Positions 53,176 to 61,304 of a stretch of 64,000 nt of DNA are shown here, in pieces (position 1 is the first letter of the stretch; the number at the start of each line of letters is the position of its first letter). This stretch comes from Telluria aromaticivorans. Lineage in GTDB: Bacteria; Pseudomonadota; Gammaproteobacteria; Burkholderiales; Burkholderiaceae_D. The notes beneath the pieces were generated by a model that was given only the letters and a program-made list of their open reading frames with translations, searched no databases and was not told the origin of the DNA. Made by a program: the position numbers and the translations under genes. The stretch is from NCBI RefSeq assembly GCF_013003915.1, contig NZ_JABAIV010000001.1:186001-250000 (forward strand), in the 5' to 3' direction.

Positions 53176-54101
53176 CGGGCAATCATCCGCACCGTATCTT
53201 CCCACAGCCTCTCGGCCAGGACCGGGTCAAGCGCATAAGCGGCTACTCCACGGAAATCGACGGGGCGGTGGTCCACGACTGGCGCTTCATTGCAGTCTTC
53301 GAAGTAGCGTCCACCGATGCCGTCGAGCAGGGGTGAGGCGGCTAGCAGCACCGAGGTGGCCGCACCCTGCGCCGTAGTTTTGCGTCGTTCTGGGGGCGTC
53401 TTGAGGCCACCGGTATGCTTTTGCAGGTTAGTGGCGATTGCACCCGGGTTAAGGGCATTGGCGAAAATGCCGTCTGTGGCCCAGCGCCGGGTTGCTTCGA
53501 CCGCCATCAGGGCGCAAGCTGACTTGGACTGGCCGTAGGCCACGAGAGGATCGTAGGCCAGGAAGTTGAAATGTATGTCGCCAAAGAGCACAGGCGCGAT
53601 CAGGTTGCCGCTGGAGCTTACCGACACGACACGCGCCCCGCCCTCCGGTTTCGCCGCGGCCAGTGCGCCATGCAGGCCCAGCGTCAACGTGAAGTGCCCG
53701 ATGTAATTGGTGGCCAATTGCATTTCCCAGCCCTCCGCTGTCAAGTTTCGCTCGGGAATGGCCATCACGCCACCGTTATTGATCAGCATGTGAAGCGGCC
53801 CCTGCCAAGCGGCGATGAAGGCCTGTACGCTGGCTTGGTCCGCAAGGTCGAGAACGCCGACTTTCACAAGGCCATCTCCGCATGCGGCATTCAGGTCGGC
53901 GGCGACTCGGTGGCCTGCTTCCAGGTTGCGCACGGCGATGGTGACTTCGGCTCCAGCGGCGGCCAGGGCGCGCGCTGTATCGATACCGATACCGGACGAT
54001 CCGCCGGTAACGACGGCGCGCTTGCCGCGCAGGTCGACGCCTTGCAGAACCTCGTCCGCGGTGGAGGCGAAGCCGAATGGGGTGGTAATCATTGATGTCA
54101 T
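53172..54101 (-). CDS. Short-chain dehydrogenase/reductase (retinol-dehydrogenase-like)
   Basis: NAD(P)-dependent oxidoreductase of 309 residues. Cofactor motif TGGSSGIG at 32-39, NNGG in LINNGGVMAIPE, catalytic Ser in VSVSSSGN and YGQSK with Tyr and Lys. Length and the C-terminal PVVDHRP segment resemble the retinol/protochlorophyllide-reductase-like subgroup. Substrate unknown. ATG 54101 follows an AGAGGA ribosome-binding site; the longer frame to 54209 lacks one. Confidence 0.88.
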   Translation of the reverse strand: MTSMITTPFGFASTADEVLQGVDLRGKRAVVTGGSSGIGIDTARALAAAGAEVTIAVRNLEAGHRVAADLNAACGDGLVKVGVLDLADQASVQAFIAAWQGPLHMLINNGGVMAIPERNLTAEGWEMQLATNYIGHFTLTLGLHGALAAAKPEGGARVVSVSSSGNLIAPVLFGDIHFNFLAYDPLVAYGQSKSACALMAVEATRRWATDGIFANALNPGAIATNLQKHTGGLKTPPERRKTTAQGAATSVLLAASPLLDGIGGRYFEDCNEAPVVDHRPVDFRGVAAYALDPVLAERLWEDTVRMIAR

Positions 54102-54296
54102 TGCTTGATCCTCTTGGTCAATGGCGCGGTGTCTGCGCCGCATGACCCAAGCATAGGACAAGCGCATTGATGAGACTAGATCGATAAAGCTTGATGCCTT
54201 GTTGAGCAACTTGGGACAATCGAAAACAAATTCGCGATGTGCATGGCTTGATAACCCTCTTGCGCCGCAGGAACCGCCGTTCTGCCAGTGCTCTCC

Positions 54297-54800
54297 TCAG
54301 TCCAGATCGAGTCGAAAAAGAAGGGAGTTCCGGTCTGGATAATCGTAGTGAATGGGGAGAGCGATCTTGTCGACCTGGGTGAAGCCGGCTTTTTTGTAGA
54401 ACGCATGCGAGCGGGTGGCGACCGCCGGTGTATCGAGCACGATGGTGCGCACGCTCGACGCACGCGCATGGCCAATAAGCGCCGAATAAAGCTGTATTGC
54501 AGGTCCATTCTGCATGCCCCTGAAGGCCGCGTCGACAAAGAATTTTTTCAGCACGCCGACTTCGGGAGCAGCCAGCTGCAGGCCGATCGTCCCCACCACC
54601 TGCCCGTCTTCGTTCAGGGCAACCCAGAAGCCGCCGCCCTCGTCGAGGTAGCACGACTCGATGGCCAGGATATCCGGCTGGTCGCTGGCGGAAATGCCAA
54701 CTTTTGCTTCGACATTCTGAATATGGAGGATTAAGTCCACGACCTGGTCTTTGAATTCGTCGCGGAAGGGAACAATGCTGGTCAAGGTATTTTTGCTCAT
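54297..54800 (-). CDS. GNAT-family N-acetyltransferase
   Basis: Acetyl-CoA-dependent transferase of 167 residues. Core strands GGGFWVALNEDGQVVGTIGLQ, the AcCoA loop in KKFFVDAAFRGMQNGPAIQL (a diverged version of the usual Q/RxxGxG/A) and the C-terminal RSHAFYKKAGFTQV are recognisable. It acts on an unknown amine substrate. ATG 54800 begins the fold. It is divergent from the GST gene. Confidence 0.8.
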   Translation of the reverse strand: MSKNTLTSIVPFRDEFKDQVVDLILHIQNVEAKVGISASDQPDILAIESCYLDEGGGFWVALNEDGQVVGTIGLQLAAPEVGVLKKFFVDAAFRGMQNGPAIQLYSALIGHARASSVRTIVLDTPAVATRSHAFYKKAGFTQVDKIALPIHYDYPDRNSLLFRLDLD

Positions 54801-54883
54801 GATCGCTTTCGAAGTTTGGGTTAGTGCTTCGGCAAGCATATCAATCGTTTGCCCACTCAGCGCAGCAGCATTCTTACGCCAAC

Positions 54884-54948
54884 CGAAACGAACAATTGCA
54901 GCTTGCACCGTTTCTCTTCCACGCAGCGTCGAGCAAAATGACTTCCAT
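54884..54948 (+). promoter_or_regulatory. Island-type promoter P3 of the GST-flavoprotein operon
   Basis: GAAACGAACAATTGC (54885-54899, imperfect dyad), -35 TTTCTC (54911-54916), 17-bp spacer, -10 CAAAAT (54934-54939), then AATGACTTCCAT. The last 12 bases are identical to those of P2 although the downstream genes are unrelated. Confidence 0.68.
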
Positions 54949-54998
54949 TACCTGCCATATCCCTACAAGAAGCGTCGTTCCCTACTTGGAGAATTCAC

Positions 54999-55628
54999 AT
55001 GCAAGCCACCCCATCCGCCCCCATCCTCCTGTACCGCAGCAAGGTTTCGGGGCATTCGCACCGGGTTGAACTATTCCTATCTCTACTGGGGCTGCCGTTC
55101 GAGATGATGGACGTCGATCTCCGCGGTGGTGCGAACCGAAGCGACGCTTACCTTGCGCTCAATCCATTTGGCCAAGTGCCAGTCATCGACGACAACGGCA
55201 CCGTGGTGTACGACTCGAATGCGATCTTGGTTTACCTGGCCCGCACCTATGGCGGCGAGCGCTGGATGCCTTCCGACGTCGCGAGCCAGGTCGCCCTCCA
55301 GCAGTGGTTTTCGATTGCCGCCGGTCCTGTCTTGAACGGCCCCGGCGCTGCGCGGATGGTTAGCCTTTTCCGCGCGCCACTCGACCACGAACGCGCCAAG
55401 GGCATCGCCCACAAACTGTTCGCCGTGCTCGAGCAAGGTTTTTCCAAGGCCGCGTATGCAATCGGGGACGAGGCCAGCCTGGCCGACATCGCCGCCTATA
55501 GCTATATCGCCCATGCACCGGAAGGCGGCGTCGACCTGGCGCCTTACCCGGCTCTGTGCGCTTGGCTGGCAAGGATCGAGGCCCTGCCCGGTTTCGTGCC
55601 CATGCAACGCGCCGCGCCGGCCACCTGA
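54999..55628 (+). CDS. Glutathione S-transferase
   Basis: Cytosolic GST of 209 residues with an N-terminal thioredoxin-like domain (LLYRSKVSGHSHRVELFLSL, LNPFGQVPVIDD with the cis-Pro, YDSNAILVYLA) and an all-helical C-terminal domain (EASLADIAAYSY). It conjugates glutathione to electrophiles or reduces peroxides. Ribosome-binding site TTGGAGAATTCAC precedes ATG 54999. It is the first gene of an operon with the large flavoprotein fusion (15 bp). Confidence 0.9.
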   Translation: MQATPSAPILLYRSKVSGHSHRVELFLSLLGLPFEMMDVDLRGGANRSDAYLALNPFGQVPVIDDNGTVVYDSNAILVYLARTYGGERWMPSDVASQVALQQWFSIAAGPVLNGPGAARMVSLFRAPLDHERAKGIAHKLFAVLEQGFSKAAYAIGDEASLADIAAYSYIAHAPEGGVDLAPYPALCAWLARIEALPGFVPMQRAAPAT

Positions 55629-55643
55629 ACCAGGAGCGAAGCC

Positions 55644-57725
55644 ATGGCAAGCATACAAACGGGCCTGCAGCGGCCGGGCTCCTCGGACTCGCCTTTCCAC
55701 ATTGGCGAACTGGCGATCCAGACGCGGGCCGGCACGCTGGCCCAGTCGGCGATCACGGGCCGGCGCGGCATCCGCGACCACATGCCTGACCAGCACCGGG
55801 AATTCTTCGCCCAACTGCCTTTCATGCTGGTCGGCAGCGTCGACGTCAACGGCCAGCCTTGGGCCTCCGTGCTGGTCGGCCAGCCCGGTTTCATGCACTC
55901 GCCAGATCCGAAGACGCTGCGCATCGACGCCCATGCGCTCCCGGGCGATGTCCTTGGCAGCAACGTGCGTCACGGGGCCCGCCTGGGCTTGCTGGGGCTG
56001 GAGCCGACCACCCGCCGGCGCAACCGCCTCAACGCTGCCGTGACGAATGTCGATGCGGCCGGCTTCACGCTCGGCGTGACCCAGAGCTTCGGCAACTGCC
56101 CGCAATATATCCAGGGGCGCCAGGCGCGCTTCGTCGAAGAACTCGGGCCGCTGCAGGTACTAGACCAGCCGCGCCTGCTTGACGCCGACCGCGCCCTGAT
56201 CGAAGCGGCCGATACGCTGTTCATCGCCAGCAACGCAATGCTCGACCCGGCCTCGCCGACCTCGGGTGCGGACGTCTCGCATCGGGGCGGGCGTCCAGGA
56301 TTCGTGCGCGTCGAAGGCGGCGATACCCTTGTCTTTCCCGATTTTACCGGCAACTCGTTTTACCAGACCCTCGGCAACCTGCACCTGGACCCGCGCGCCG
56401 GAATATTGTTCATCGACTTCATCTCGGGCGACCTGCTGCAGCTGTGCTGCAGCGCCAGCGTGGTCTGGGAAGGGCCGGAGCTGGAGGCCTTCGTGGGCGC
56501 CGAGCGCTTGGTGCGCTTGAAAGTCGAACGCGTGCGGCGTCTCGTCAACTCGATGCCGCTGCGCTGGTCCAACCCCAGCTACTGGCCACTGCTCGAGCGT
56601 ACCGGCACCTGGGCGCTGGCGGACGCTGCCCTGGCCGCCGAACGCCTGGCGGCCAATTGGCGCCCATATCGCATCGCCGAGGTGATTGACGAGAGCGCCG
56701 GTATCCGCAGCTTCCTGCTCGAGCCTGCCGACGGGCACGGCGTGCCCCACTACGTGCCAGGCCAGTTCCTGCCTGTTGCTTTGCCGACCGAGACCGGCAT
56801 CCTGCGCCGCACCTACACCCTGTCGGCTGCGCCCAGCGGACGCCAGCTGCGCATGTCGGTCAAGCGGCAAGGCGCTGCGTCTAGCTGGTTGCATGAGCAT
56901 GGTGCCGGTGCCGTGATCGATGCGCTCGGCCCACGCGGCAGCTTCACTTTCGACCGCATGCGTACCCGCCCGGCGGTGATGCTGTCTGCCGGCGTCGGGA
57001 TCACACCGATGATTGCCATGCTCGACGGCCTGCTGGTGAACAACGAACGCTCGCGTTTTCCGTACCCGATCCATTTTATCCACGGCGCCCGTAGCGAAAA
57101 CGAGCAGGCCTTTGCCGCGTTTTTGGCGACCAAACAGCGCCACCACAAGAACCTGTCGGTGCATTTGGTGCACAGCCAACCCGAGGGGGGCCTGCCACCC
57201 GACAACCTGAAGCGCCACGTGGGCCGGGTCACGATCGGCATGCTGAAAACCCTGCTGCCTTTCGACGACTACGACTTTTACCTGTGCGGCCCACAAGGCT
57301 TTTTGCAGCATCTATACGACGGCCTGCGCGCTTTACACGTGCCAGATGCTCAAATTCATCTCGAAGACTTTGGCGGTGACCAGCCGCTGCGGCGCCAGCC
57401 GGATGCCGATGCGCCACTGGCACAGATTGAACTGGTCGATGCCGCGGACGCCGTGCCGGTGCCCGTCCTGTTCCATCGAAGCGGCCGCAGCGTAACCTGG
57501 CGCCCGGAAGCGGGCACGCTGCTGGAACTCGCCGAATCAGAGGGCCTGGCGCCGCTCTCAGGCTGCCGCAGCGGAAATTGCGGGACCTGCGCGACGACCC
57601 TGCTGGCCGGGCGTACGGGCTACCTGACGACCTCAGGCGCGCCCTGCCCTCCGGGCCAGATCCTGCCCTGCATCAGCGTGCCGCTAGCTTCCATCGATGG
57701 AGGGGCGGTCGTGCTCGACGGTTAA
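55644..57725 (+). CDS. PNPOx-FNR-2Fe-2S ferredoxin fusion flavoprotein
   Basis: Three-module protein of 693 residues. Residues about 40-330 form a PNPOx-like split barrel paralogous to the proteins at 49048 and 59546 (SVLVGQPGF, QSFGNCPQYIQGR, GADVSHRGG, QTLGNLHLDP). Residues about 335-600 are a ferredoxin-reductase module (RRTYTLSAAP for FAD, SAGVGITPMIAML for NAD). Residues about 610-693 are a plant-type ferredoxin with Cys641, 646, 649 and 676. Electrons from NAD(P)H could reach the PNPOx flavin inside one chain. The target substrate is unknown. Confidence 0.9.
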   Translation: MASIQTGLQRPGSSDSPFHIGELAIQTRAGTLAQSAITGRRGIRDHMPDQHREFFAQLPFMLVGSVDVNGQPWASVLVGQPGFMHSPDPKTLRIDAHALPGDVLGSNVRHGARLGLLGLEPTTRRRNRLNAAVTNVDAAGFTLGVTQSFGNCPQYIQGRQARFVEELGPLQVLDQPRLLDADRALIEAADTLFIASNAMLDPASPTSGADVSHRGGRPGFVRVEGGDTLVFPDFTGNSFYQTLGNLHLDPRAGILFIDFISGDLLQLCCSASVVWEGPELEAFVGAERLVRLKVERVRRLVNSMPLRWSNPSYWPLLERTGTWALADAALAAERLAANWRPYRIAEVIDESAGIRSFLLEPADGHGVPHYVPGQFLPVALPTETGILRRTYTLSAAPSGRQLRMSVKRQGAASSWLHEHGAGAVIDALGPRGSFTFDRMRTRPAVMLSAGVGITPMIAMLDGLLVNNERSRFPYPIHFIHGARSENEQAFAAFLATKQRHHKNLSVHLVHSQPEGGLPPDNLKRHVGRVTIGMLKTLLPFDDYDFYLCGPQGFLQHLYDGLRALHVPDAQIHLEDFGGDQPLRRQPDADAPLAQIELVDAADAVPVPVLFHRSGRSVTWRPEAGTLLELAESEGLAPLSGCRSGNCGTCATTLLAGRTGYLTTSGAPCPPGQILPCISVPLASIDGGAVVLDG

Positions 57726-57850
57726 GAGCTGGGTAGCGCCGCCGTTGCATGGAAGAGCTCGGCTTGCCAGTCGGCCACGCTGCGAATGCGGGCGCTGGTC
57801 GCAGTGTCGCGGTGGCTGAGCAACCAGAGTTCGCGCTTGACTTCGGCCTT
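57722..57850 (-). pseudogene. C-terminal stub of a LysR-type regulator
   Basis: About 42 codons (EVKRELWLLSHRD through ADWQAELFHATAALPSS) match the end of the LysR substrate-binding domain. Upstream on the minus strand the frame continues without similarity, and the DNA-binding domain and most of the sensor are gone. Stop codons of this stub and of the fusion gene overlap tail to tail. It may be the relic of a regulator for this island. Confidence 0.65.
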
Positions 57851-57915
57851 AGTCGAAGGCTTCACGCATCCGAGACCCCACCGGTGGGGACCATACCGGG
57901 ATATTTGCGGTTCAT

Positions 57916-57979
57916 GAATGCAATTTTGCCCGTTCCACGCCCTGGGCGAAAGCCCTGGGAGGCGGCATTGCTTCCAACC
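57916..57979 (-). promoter_or_regulatory. Weak island-type promoter P7, minus strand
   Basis: On the minus strand: GGAAGCAATGCCGCC (57961-57975, degenerate upstream half), -35 TTTCGC (57946-57951), 17-bp spacer and -10 CAAAAT (57923-57928). It points toward the LysR stub and probably once drove a gene now deleted. The fit is weaker than for the other six sites. Confidence 0.4.
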
Positions 57980-57999
57980 GCCTTTCAATGGAGAACACC

Positions 58000-58185
58000 A
58001 TGCTTGCCAAGGACGCGATCCGCAGCGCGCTCACGCGCCGCCCTGGCCGCGAAGTCTTCGTTTACCCGGGGCGCGATCACGCGTTTACCCGTCCGGGTGG
58101 ACACCACTACCACGCCGGCGACGCCGACCTGGCCAACGCCCGCACGGATGCGTTTTTCGAGCGCCACCTGGCCTCGGCCGCGTGA
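58000..58185 (+). pseudogene. C-terminal fragment of a dienelactone-hydrolase-like protein
   Basis: A 61-codon frame begins at ATG 58000, eight bases after GGAG. It encodes GREVFVYPGRDHAFTRPGG and a helix ending in FFERHL. This matches the last part of dienelactone-hydrolase-type alpha/beta hydrolases, with the catalytic His in GRDHAF. The nucleophile part is absent. It may still be translated, but it cannot be an enzyme on its own. Confidence 0.6.
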
Positions 58186-58228
58186 TCCCGGGCGCATCAC
58201 CACCACCTACCTATCCTGAAAGATATTC

Positions 58229-59032
58229 ATGAAACGTCAACAACTTGCCCTCCTCTTCGGCGCCGTCACGATCGCCGCGGCCCTCGCCACTCCTGCCGGC
58301 GCTGCGCCGGCGCAGGAAGGCGGCAAACCGACCATCGTCCTGGTTCATGGCGCCTTTGCCGATTCATCGAGCTGGGATGGCGTCACCGCCAAGCTGCTGG
58401 CCGATGGCTATGCCGTGGTTGGCGCTGCTAATCCGTTGCGCGGGGTTGCAAGCGACGCTGCCGCGGTCTCGAGCCTGGTCAAGGGCATCCCCGGCCCGGT
58501 CGTACTAGTCGGTCACTCCTACGGCGGCGCAGTGATCTCCCAGGCGGCCAATGGCAACGACAACGTCAAGAGTCTTGTTTTCGTCGCGGCCTTTGCGCCT
58601 GAAGCGGGAGAAAGCGCCTTTGAGCTGACCGGCAAGTTCCCCGGCTCGACACTTCCTCCGACGCTGGCGGCGCCGGTTGCTCTTGCCGGCGGCGGTGTGG
58701 ACCTATACATCCGCCAGGATAAATTTCCGCAGCAATTTGCTGCCGACGTGCCACGCGCCAAGGCAGCCTTGATGGCGGCCGGTCAGCGCCCGGTCGCCGA
58801 AGCGGCGCTGAAAGAAGCTGCCGGCGCGCCGGCCTGGAAGAACCTGCCTTCGTATTTCGTGTACGGCAAGCGCGACAAGAACATCCCGCCCGCTGCCCTG
58901 GCCTTCATGGCTGAACGGGCGCACTCGCGCCGCACGCTGGCGATCGAGGGCGCTTCCCACGTGGTGATGACTTCGCATCCGGCCCAAGTAGCCAAGCTGA
59001 TCGAAGAGGCAGCCGCGGTCAAAACCAAGTGA
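58229..59032 (+). CDS. Exported alpha/beta hydrolase
   Basis: Protein of 267 residues with a signal peptide (about 1-25, ending AGA). Oxyanion region HGAFADSSSW, nucleophile elbow GHSYGG with Ser97, acid in GKRDKNIPP and His in GASHVVM form a complete catalytic set. The fold resembles the short salicylate-esterase/EstC-like hydrolases. It is probably periplasmic; substrate unknown. The two following genes of the island are read in the same direction. Confidence 0.87.
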   Translation: MKRQQLALLFGAVTIAAALATPAGAAPAQEGGKPTIVLVHGAFADSSSWDGVTAKLLADGYAVVGAANPLRGVASDAAAVSSLVKGIPGPVVLVGHSYGGAVISQAANGNDNVKSLVFVAAFAPEAGESAFELTGKFPGSTLPPTLAAPVALAGGGVDLYIRQDKFPQQFAADVPRAKAALMAAGQRPVAEAALKEAAGAPAWKNLPSYFVYGKRDKNIPPAALAFMAERAHSRRTLAIEGASHVVMTSHPAQVAKLIEEAAAVKTK

Positions 59033-59042
59033 TTCCCGTTGC

Positions 59043-59110
59043 GGGGAGAAATACTTCATTTCTCCCCGCTGTCTGTGCAGGCGCGTCCCGGCTGCCTAAG
59101 ATGGACTGTC
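59043..59110 (+). promoter_or_regulatory. Island-type promoter P4 with perfect dyad
   Basis: GGGGAGAAAT (59043-59052) and ATTTCTCCCC (59058-59067) form a perfect 10-bp inverted repeat containing GAAA-N7-TTTC. A poor -35 TGTGCA (59074-59079), a 17-bp spacer and -10 TAAGAT (59097-59102) follow with the same spacing as the other sites. The hairpin could also end the upstream transcript, but there is no T run. Confidence 0.58.
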
Positions 59111-59138
59111 TTCTTTCAACTCACCAAGGCAGCCAATT

Positions 59139-59504
59139 ATGCACACCACAGCACGCATCACAGCCTCATTCGCCGCCTTCGCACTGGCAGTGTCGTTCGT
59201 CCAGCCGTCCCGGGCGGCTGACGTCGCTTATCGCCAGGTCGAGGTCGAAGGCGTGCGCATCGCCTACCCCGAGTGGCAAGCCTGGCTGCGCAAGCAGCAG
59301 CTGCCAACCCTGGTCATGTGGGGCAAACACGACCAGGCTTTCGTGACGCCGGGCGGCCTGGCATTCAAGCGCGACAATCCGCGCGCCGAGGTGCACATCC
59401 TTGATGGCGGCCACTTCGTGATGGACACCCGCCTGCAGGAGGTGGCTACGATCACCGCGGACTTCATGGGATCACAACGCGCCGTGCAAGTCGCGAAGCC
59501 CTAA
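59139..59504 (+). pseudogene. Exported alpha/beta hydrolase with the catalytic middle deleted in frame
   Basis: A 121-codon frame holds a signal peptide (about 1-27), the start of a hydrolase (VAYRQVEVEGVRIAY) and then directly its end (EWQAWLRKQQLPTLVMWGKHD, DGGHFVMD). Compared with the full-length homologue at 62838-63830, about 198 residues are missing between Tyr43 and the EWQ segment, including the nucleophile. The frame is preserved, so a short secreted product could still be made. It lies 41 bp upstream of the third PNPOx gene and under promoter P4. Confidence 0.75.
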
Positions 59505-59545
59505 ACAGCTGGCCCCATTGCCCACACAGACGACAGGAACTTATC

Positions 59546-60490
59546 ATGCCCCCATTTTTATTCCACCCAGGCGAGCGCGCAGTCCAGCTGCGTGCAGGCG
59601 AAGCCGCTATTGCAGACCGCAATGGTAGCGTGATCGCCGCCAGCATCCTGGGCGGTGCCCGGGGTTTCATCAGTAAACAGTTCATGGTCGTGCTCGCGAG
59701 CAGCGATGCCGACGGCCGTGTATGGTCATCAGTCCTTTATGGCAAGCCCGGTTTTGTAAGCGCCGCCGGCGACGCCCTGATCGCACTCGAGGTCGCTTCT
59801 GGCCGGCGCGACAGCGCCGATCCGTTCTGGGCCAATATTGCGGCCAATCCGGCGGTCGGCTTGCTGTTCATTGAACTGGGCACACGGCGCCGCTACCGCA
59901 TCAATGGCGTGATCAGCCATGAGGACGAGGCAGGTCTCGAGATCACTGTGCAGGAAGCCTATCCCAACTGCCCAAAATACATCCAACGCCGCGAGCTGCG
60001 TGCACTGAGCACGGACGGCGTCGCCGATGGCGTTGCGACCGGTAACAGTATCGGCGGTAGCGTCGAGGCCCTCCTGCGCGCCGCCGATACTGTCTTCGTG
60101 GCCAGCGTGAATACTGCTACCGGCGCCGATGCCTCGCACCGCGGCGGGCCGCCTGGCTTCGTCCAGGTGATCGGTCCGCATACGCTGCGCATCCCCGACT
60201 ATCATGGCAACAGCATCTTCAATACCCTCGGCAACCTGGAAGTCGACGCACGTTTCGGACTGTCGATTCCCGACTTTGAAGGGGGCCGGCTGCTCCAGCT
60301 AAGCGGCCGTGCACGCCTGCTATGGGACCAGGACGATCCGTACAGGCTGACCGGCGGCACCGGGCGCTTCCTCGAGGTCACGGTCGAGCGCTGGATCCTG
60401 CGCCATATCGCCGAGCGCCTCGAATGGGAGTACCTGGACGCGTCCCCGTTCAATCCGGCCGGCCCGGGGCGGATCATATCCTCGGCCTAG
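59546..60490 (+). CDS. PNPOx-like flavin-binding protein, copy 3
   Basis: Protein of 314 residues, clearly paralogous to the one at 49048: SVLYGKPGF, FIELGTRRRYRING, EAYPNCPKYIQRRELRAL, GADASHRGG, NTLGNLEVD and LEWEYLDASPFN near the end. It has no reductase gene beside it. It is probably co-transcribed with the deleted hydrolase from P4. Cofactor (FMN or F420) and substrate are not known. Confidence 0.85.
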   Translation: MPPFLFHPGERAVQLRAGEAAIADRNGSVIAASILGGARGFISKQFMVVLASSDADGRVWSSVLYGKPGFVSAAGDALIALEVASGRRDSADPFWANIAANPAVGLLFIELGTRRRYRINGVISHEDEAGLEITVQEAYPNCPKYIQRRELRALSTDGVADGVATGNSIGGSVEALLRAADTVFVASVNTATGADASHRGGPPGFVQVIGPHTLRIPDYHGNSIFNTLGNLEVDARFGLSIPDFEGGRLLQLSGRARLLWDQDDPYRLTGGTGRFLEVTVERWILRHIAERLEWEYLDASPFNPAGPGRIISSA

Positions 60491-60903
60491 CTTAAGCCCC
60501 GCGATACCATCGGGTAGCCGACCGTGCAGGTGAGCAGCAAGATGCTGTGGATGACCTCGACACGCGTGGCGTCCGCCTCCAGCGCGTACAAGGCTGTGGG
60601 TAGCGCCTTCAGCACCGATGCCGAGCGCAGCCGCCAACTGGAATCGGGTGACCGTGCCTGGCATCGATCGGGCCAGCGACGCGCACTGCGCATCCCAGCT
60701 TTTCGAGCGCGGCGAAGACGCCGCCGTGTTCCTGCCGTTCGGCCCGGTAATGGGCGGGAATACGGTCGGTCGATAACGCGCGGCTCCTTGGTGCCGGTCC
60801 GCGCGCGAGTTCTCGTCCTCCAGTATAGGCAGAGGTCCATACGATGCAAGGCATTGCCGGACCGGTCCGAAGCCATCGACCGGGCGTTCAGCATATCGAT
60901 TTC
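60491..60903. other. Region without identifiable gene
   Basis: No supported gene was found. A minus-strand frame around 60609-60854 reads protein-like in places (RIPAHYRAERQEHGG, VFAALEKLGC), but it lacks a start site and a recognisable family, so it may be another gene relic. Confidence 0.35.
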
Positions 60904-60967
60904 CGAAACAATCCATTTCCCGGCGCACCGTTTCTGCTTCTACAGGCGCTGCCTAGAATGGCTCCAT
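60904..60967 (+). promoter_or_regulatory. Island-type promoter P5
   Basis: GAAACAATCCATTTC dyad (60905-60919), -35 TTTCTG (60931-60936), 17-bp spacer, -10 TAGAAT (60954-60959), then GGCTCCAT. It is the best match to the shared layout. The next gene is the small membrane protein at 61053. Confidence 0.7.
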
Positions 60968-61052
60968 GTCGCCGCCAACGCGACTTGCGGGACCAACTCG
61001 CTCACCCTATACCTGTCAACTGGTTCCCGCCCGGAACCCACCGGAGAATGCT

Positions 61053-61262
61053 ATGCGTTACCTGACCAACGAGCTTGCCTGCCCCACCCTCGGGCTCTTA
61101 CGGAGCCTGCTCGGTTCCCTCATCGTGCTGGCGCTGCCTCCCGGCGCGGGCACGGCCCTCATCGGGCTGGCGACGGCCCTGGCCTGGCGGCTGCCAGCGT
61201 TGTTCCCGGGACTGACCCGCACACCGGCGTCCCGGAGTGCCACAGCCTGTAGAACCGCTTGA
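61053..61262 (+). CDS. Small membrane protein
   Basis: Product of 69 residues with a hydrophobic stretch (LLRSLLGSLIVLALPPGAGTA shape, about residues 14-45) and a Pro/Arg-rich tail. ATG 61053 has a good ribosome-binding site (GGAG at 61043-61046), and promoter P5 lies 90 bp upstream. No family was recognised. Confidence 0.45.
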   Translation: MRYLTNELACPTLGLLRSLLGSLIVLALPPGAGTALIGLATALAWRLPALFPGLTRTPASRSATACRTA

Positions 61263-61304
61263 CGATGCCAACCGATCGGCGGATAAAGGACATATCCTTT
61301 CCGC

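Noticed and set aside
60320-60928. Minus-strand frame of about 200 codons overlapping the third PNPOx gene
   Set aside because: Its first third lies in non-gene sequence and the rest is antisense to a well-supported gene.
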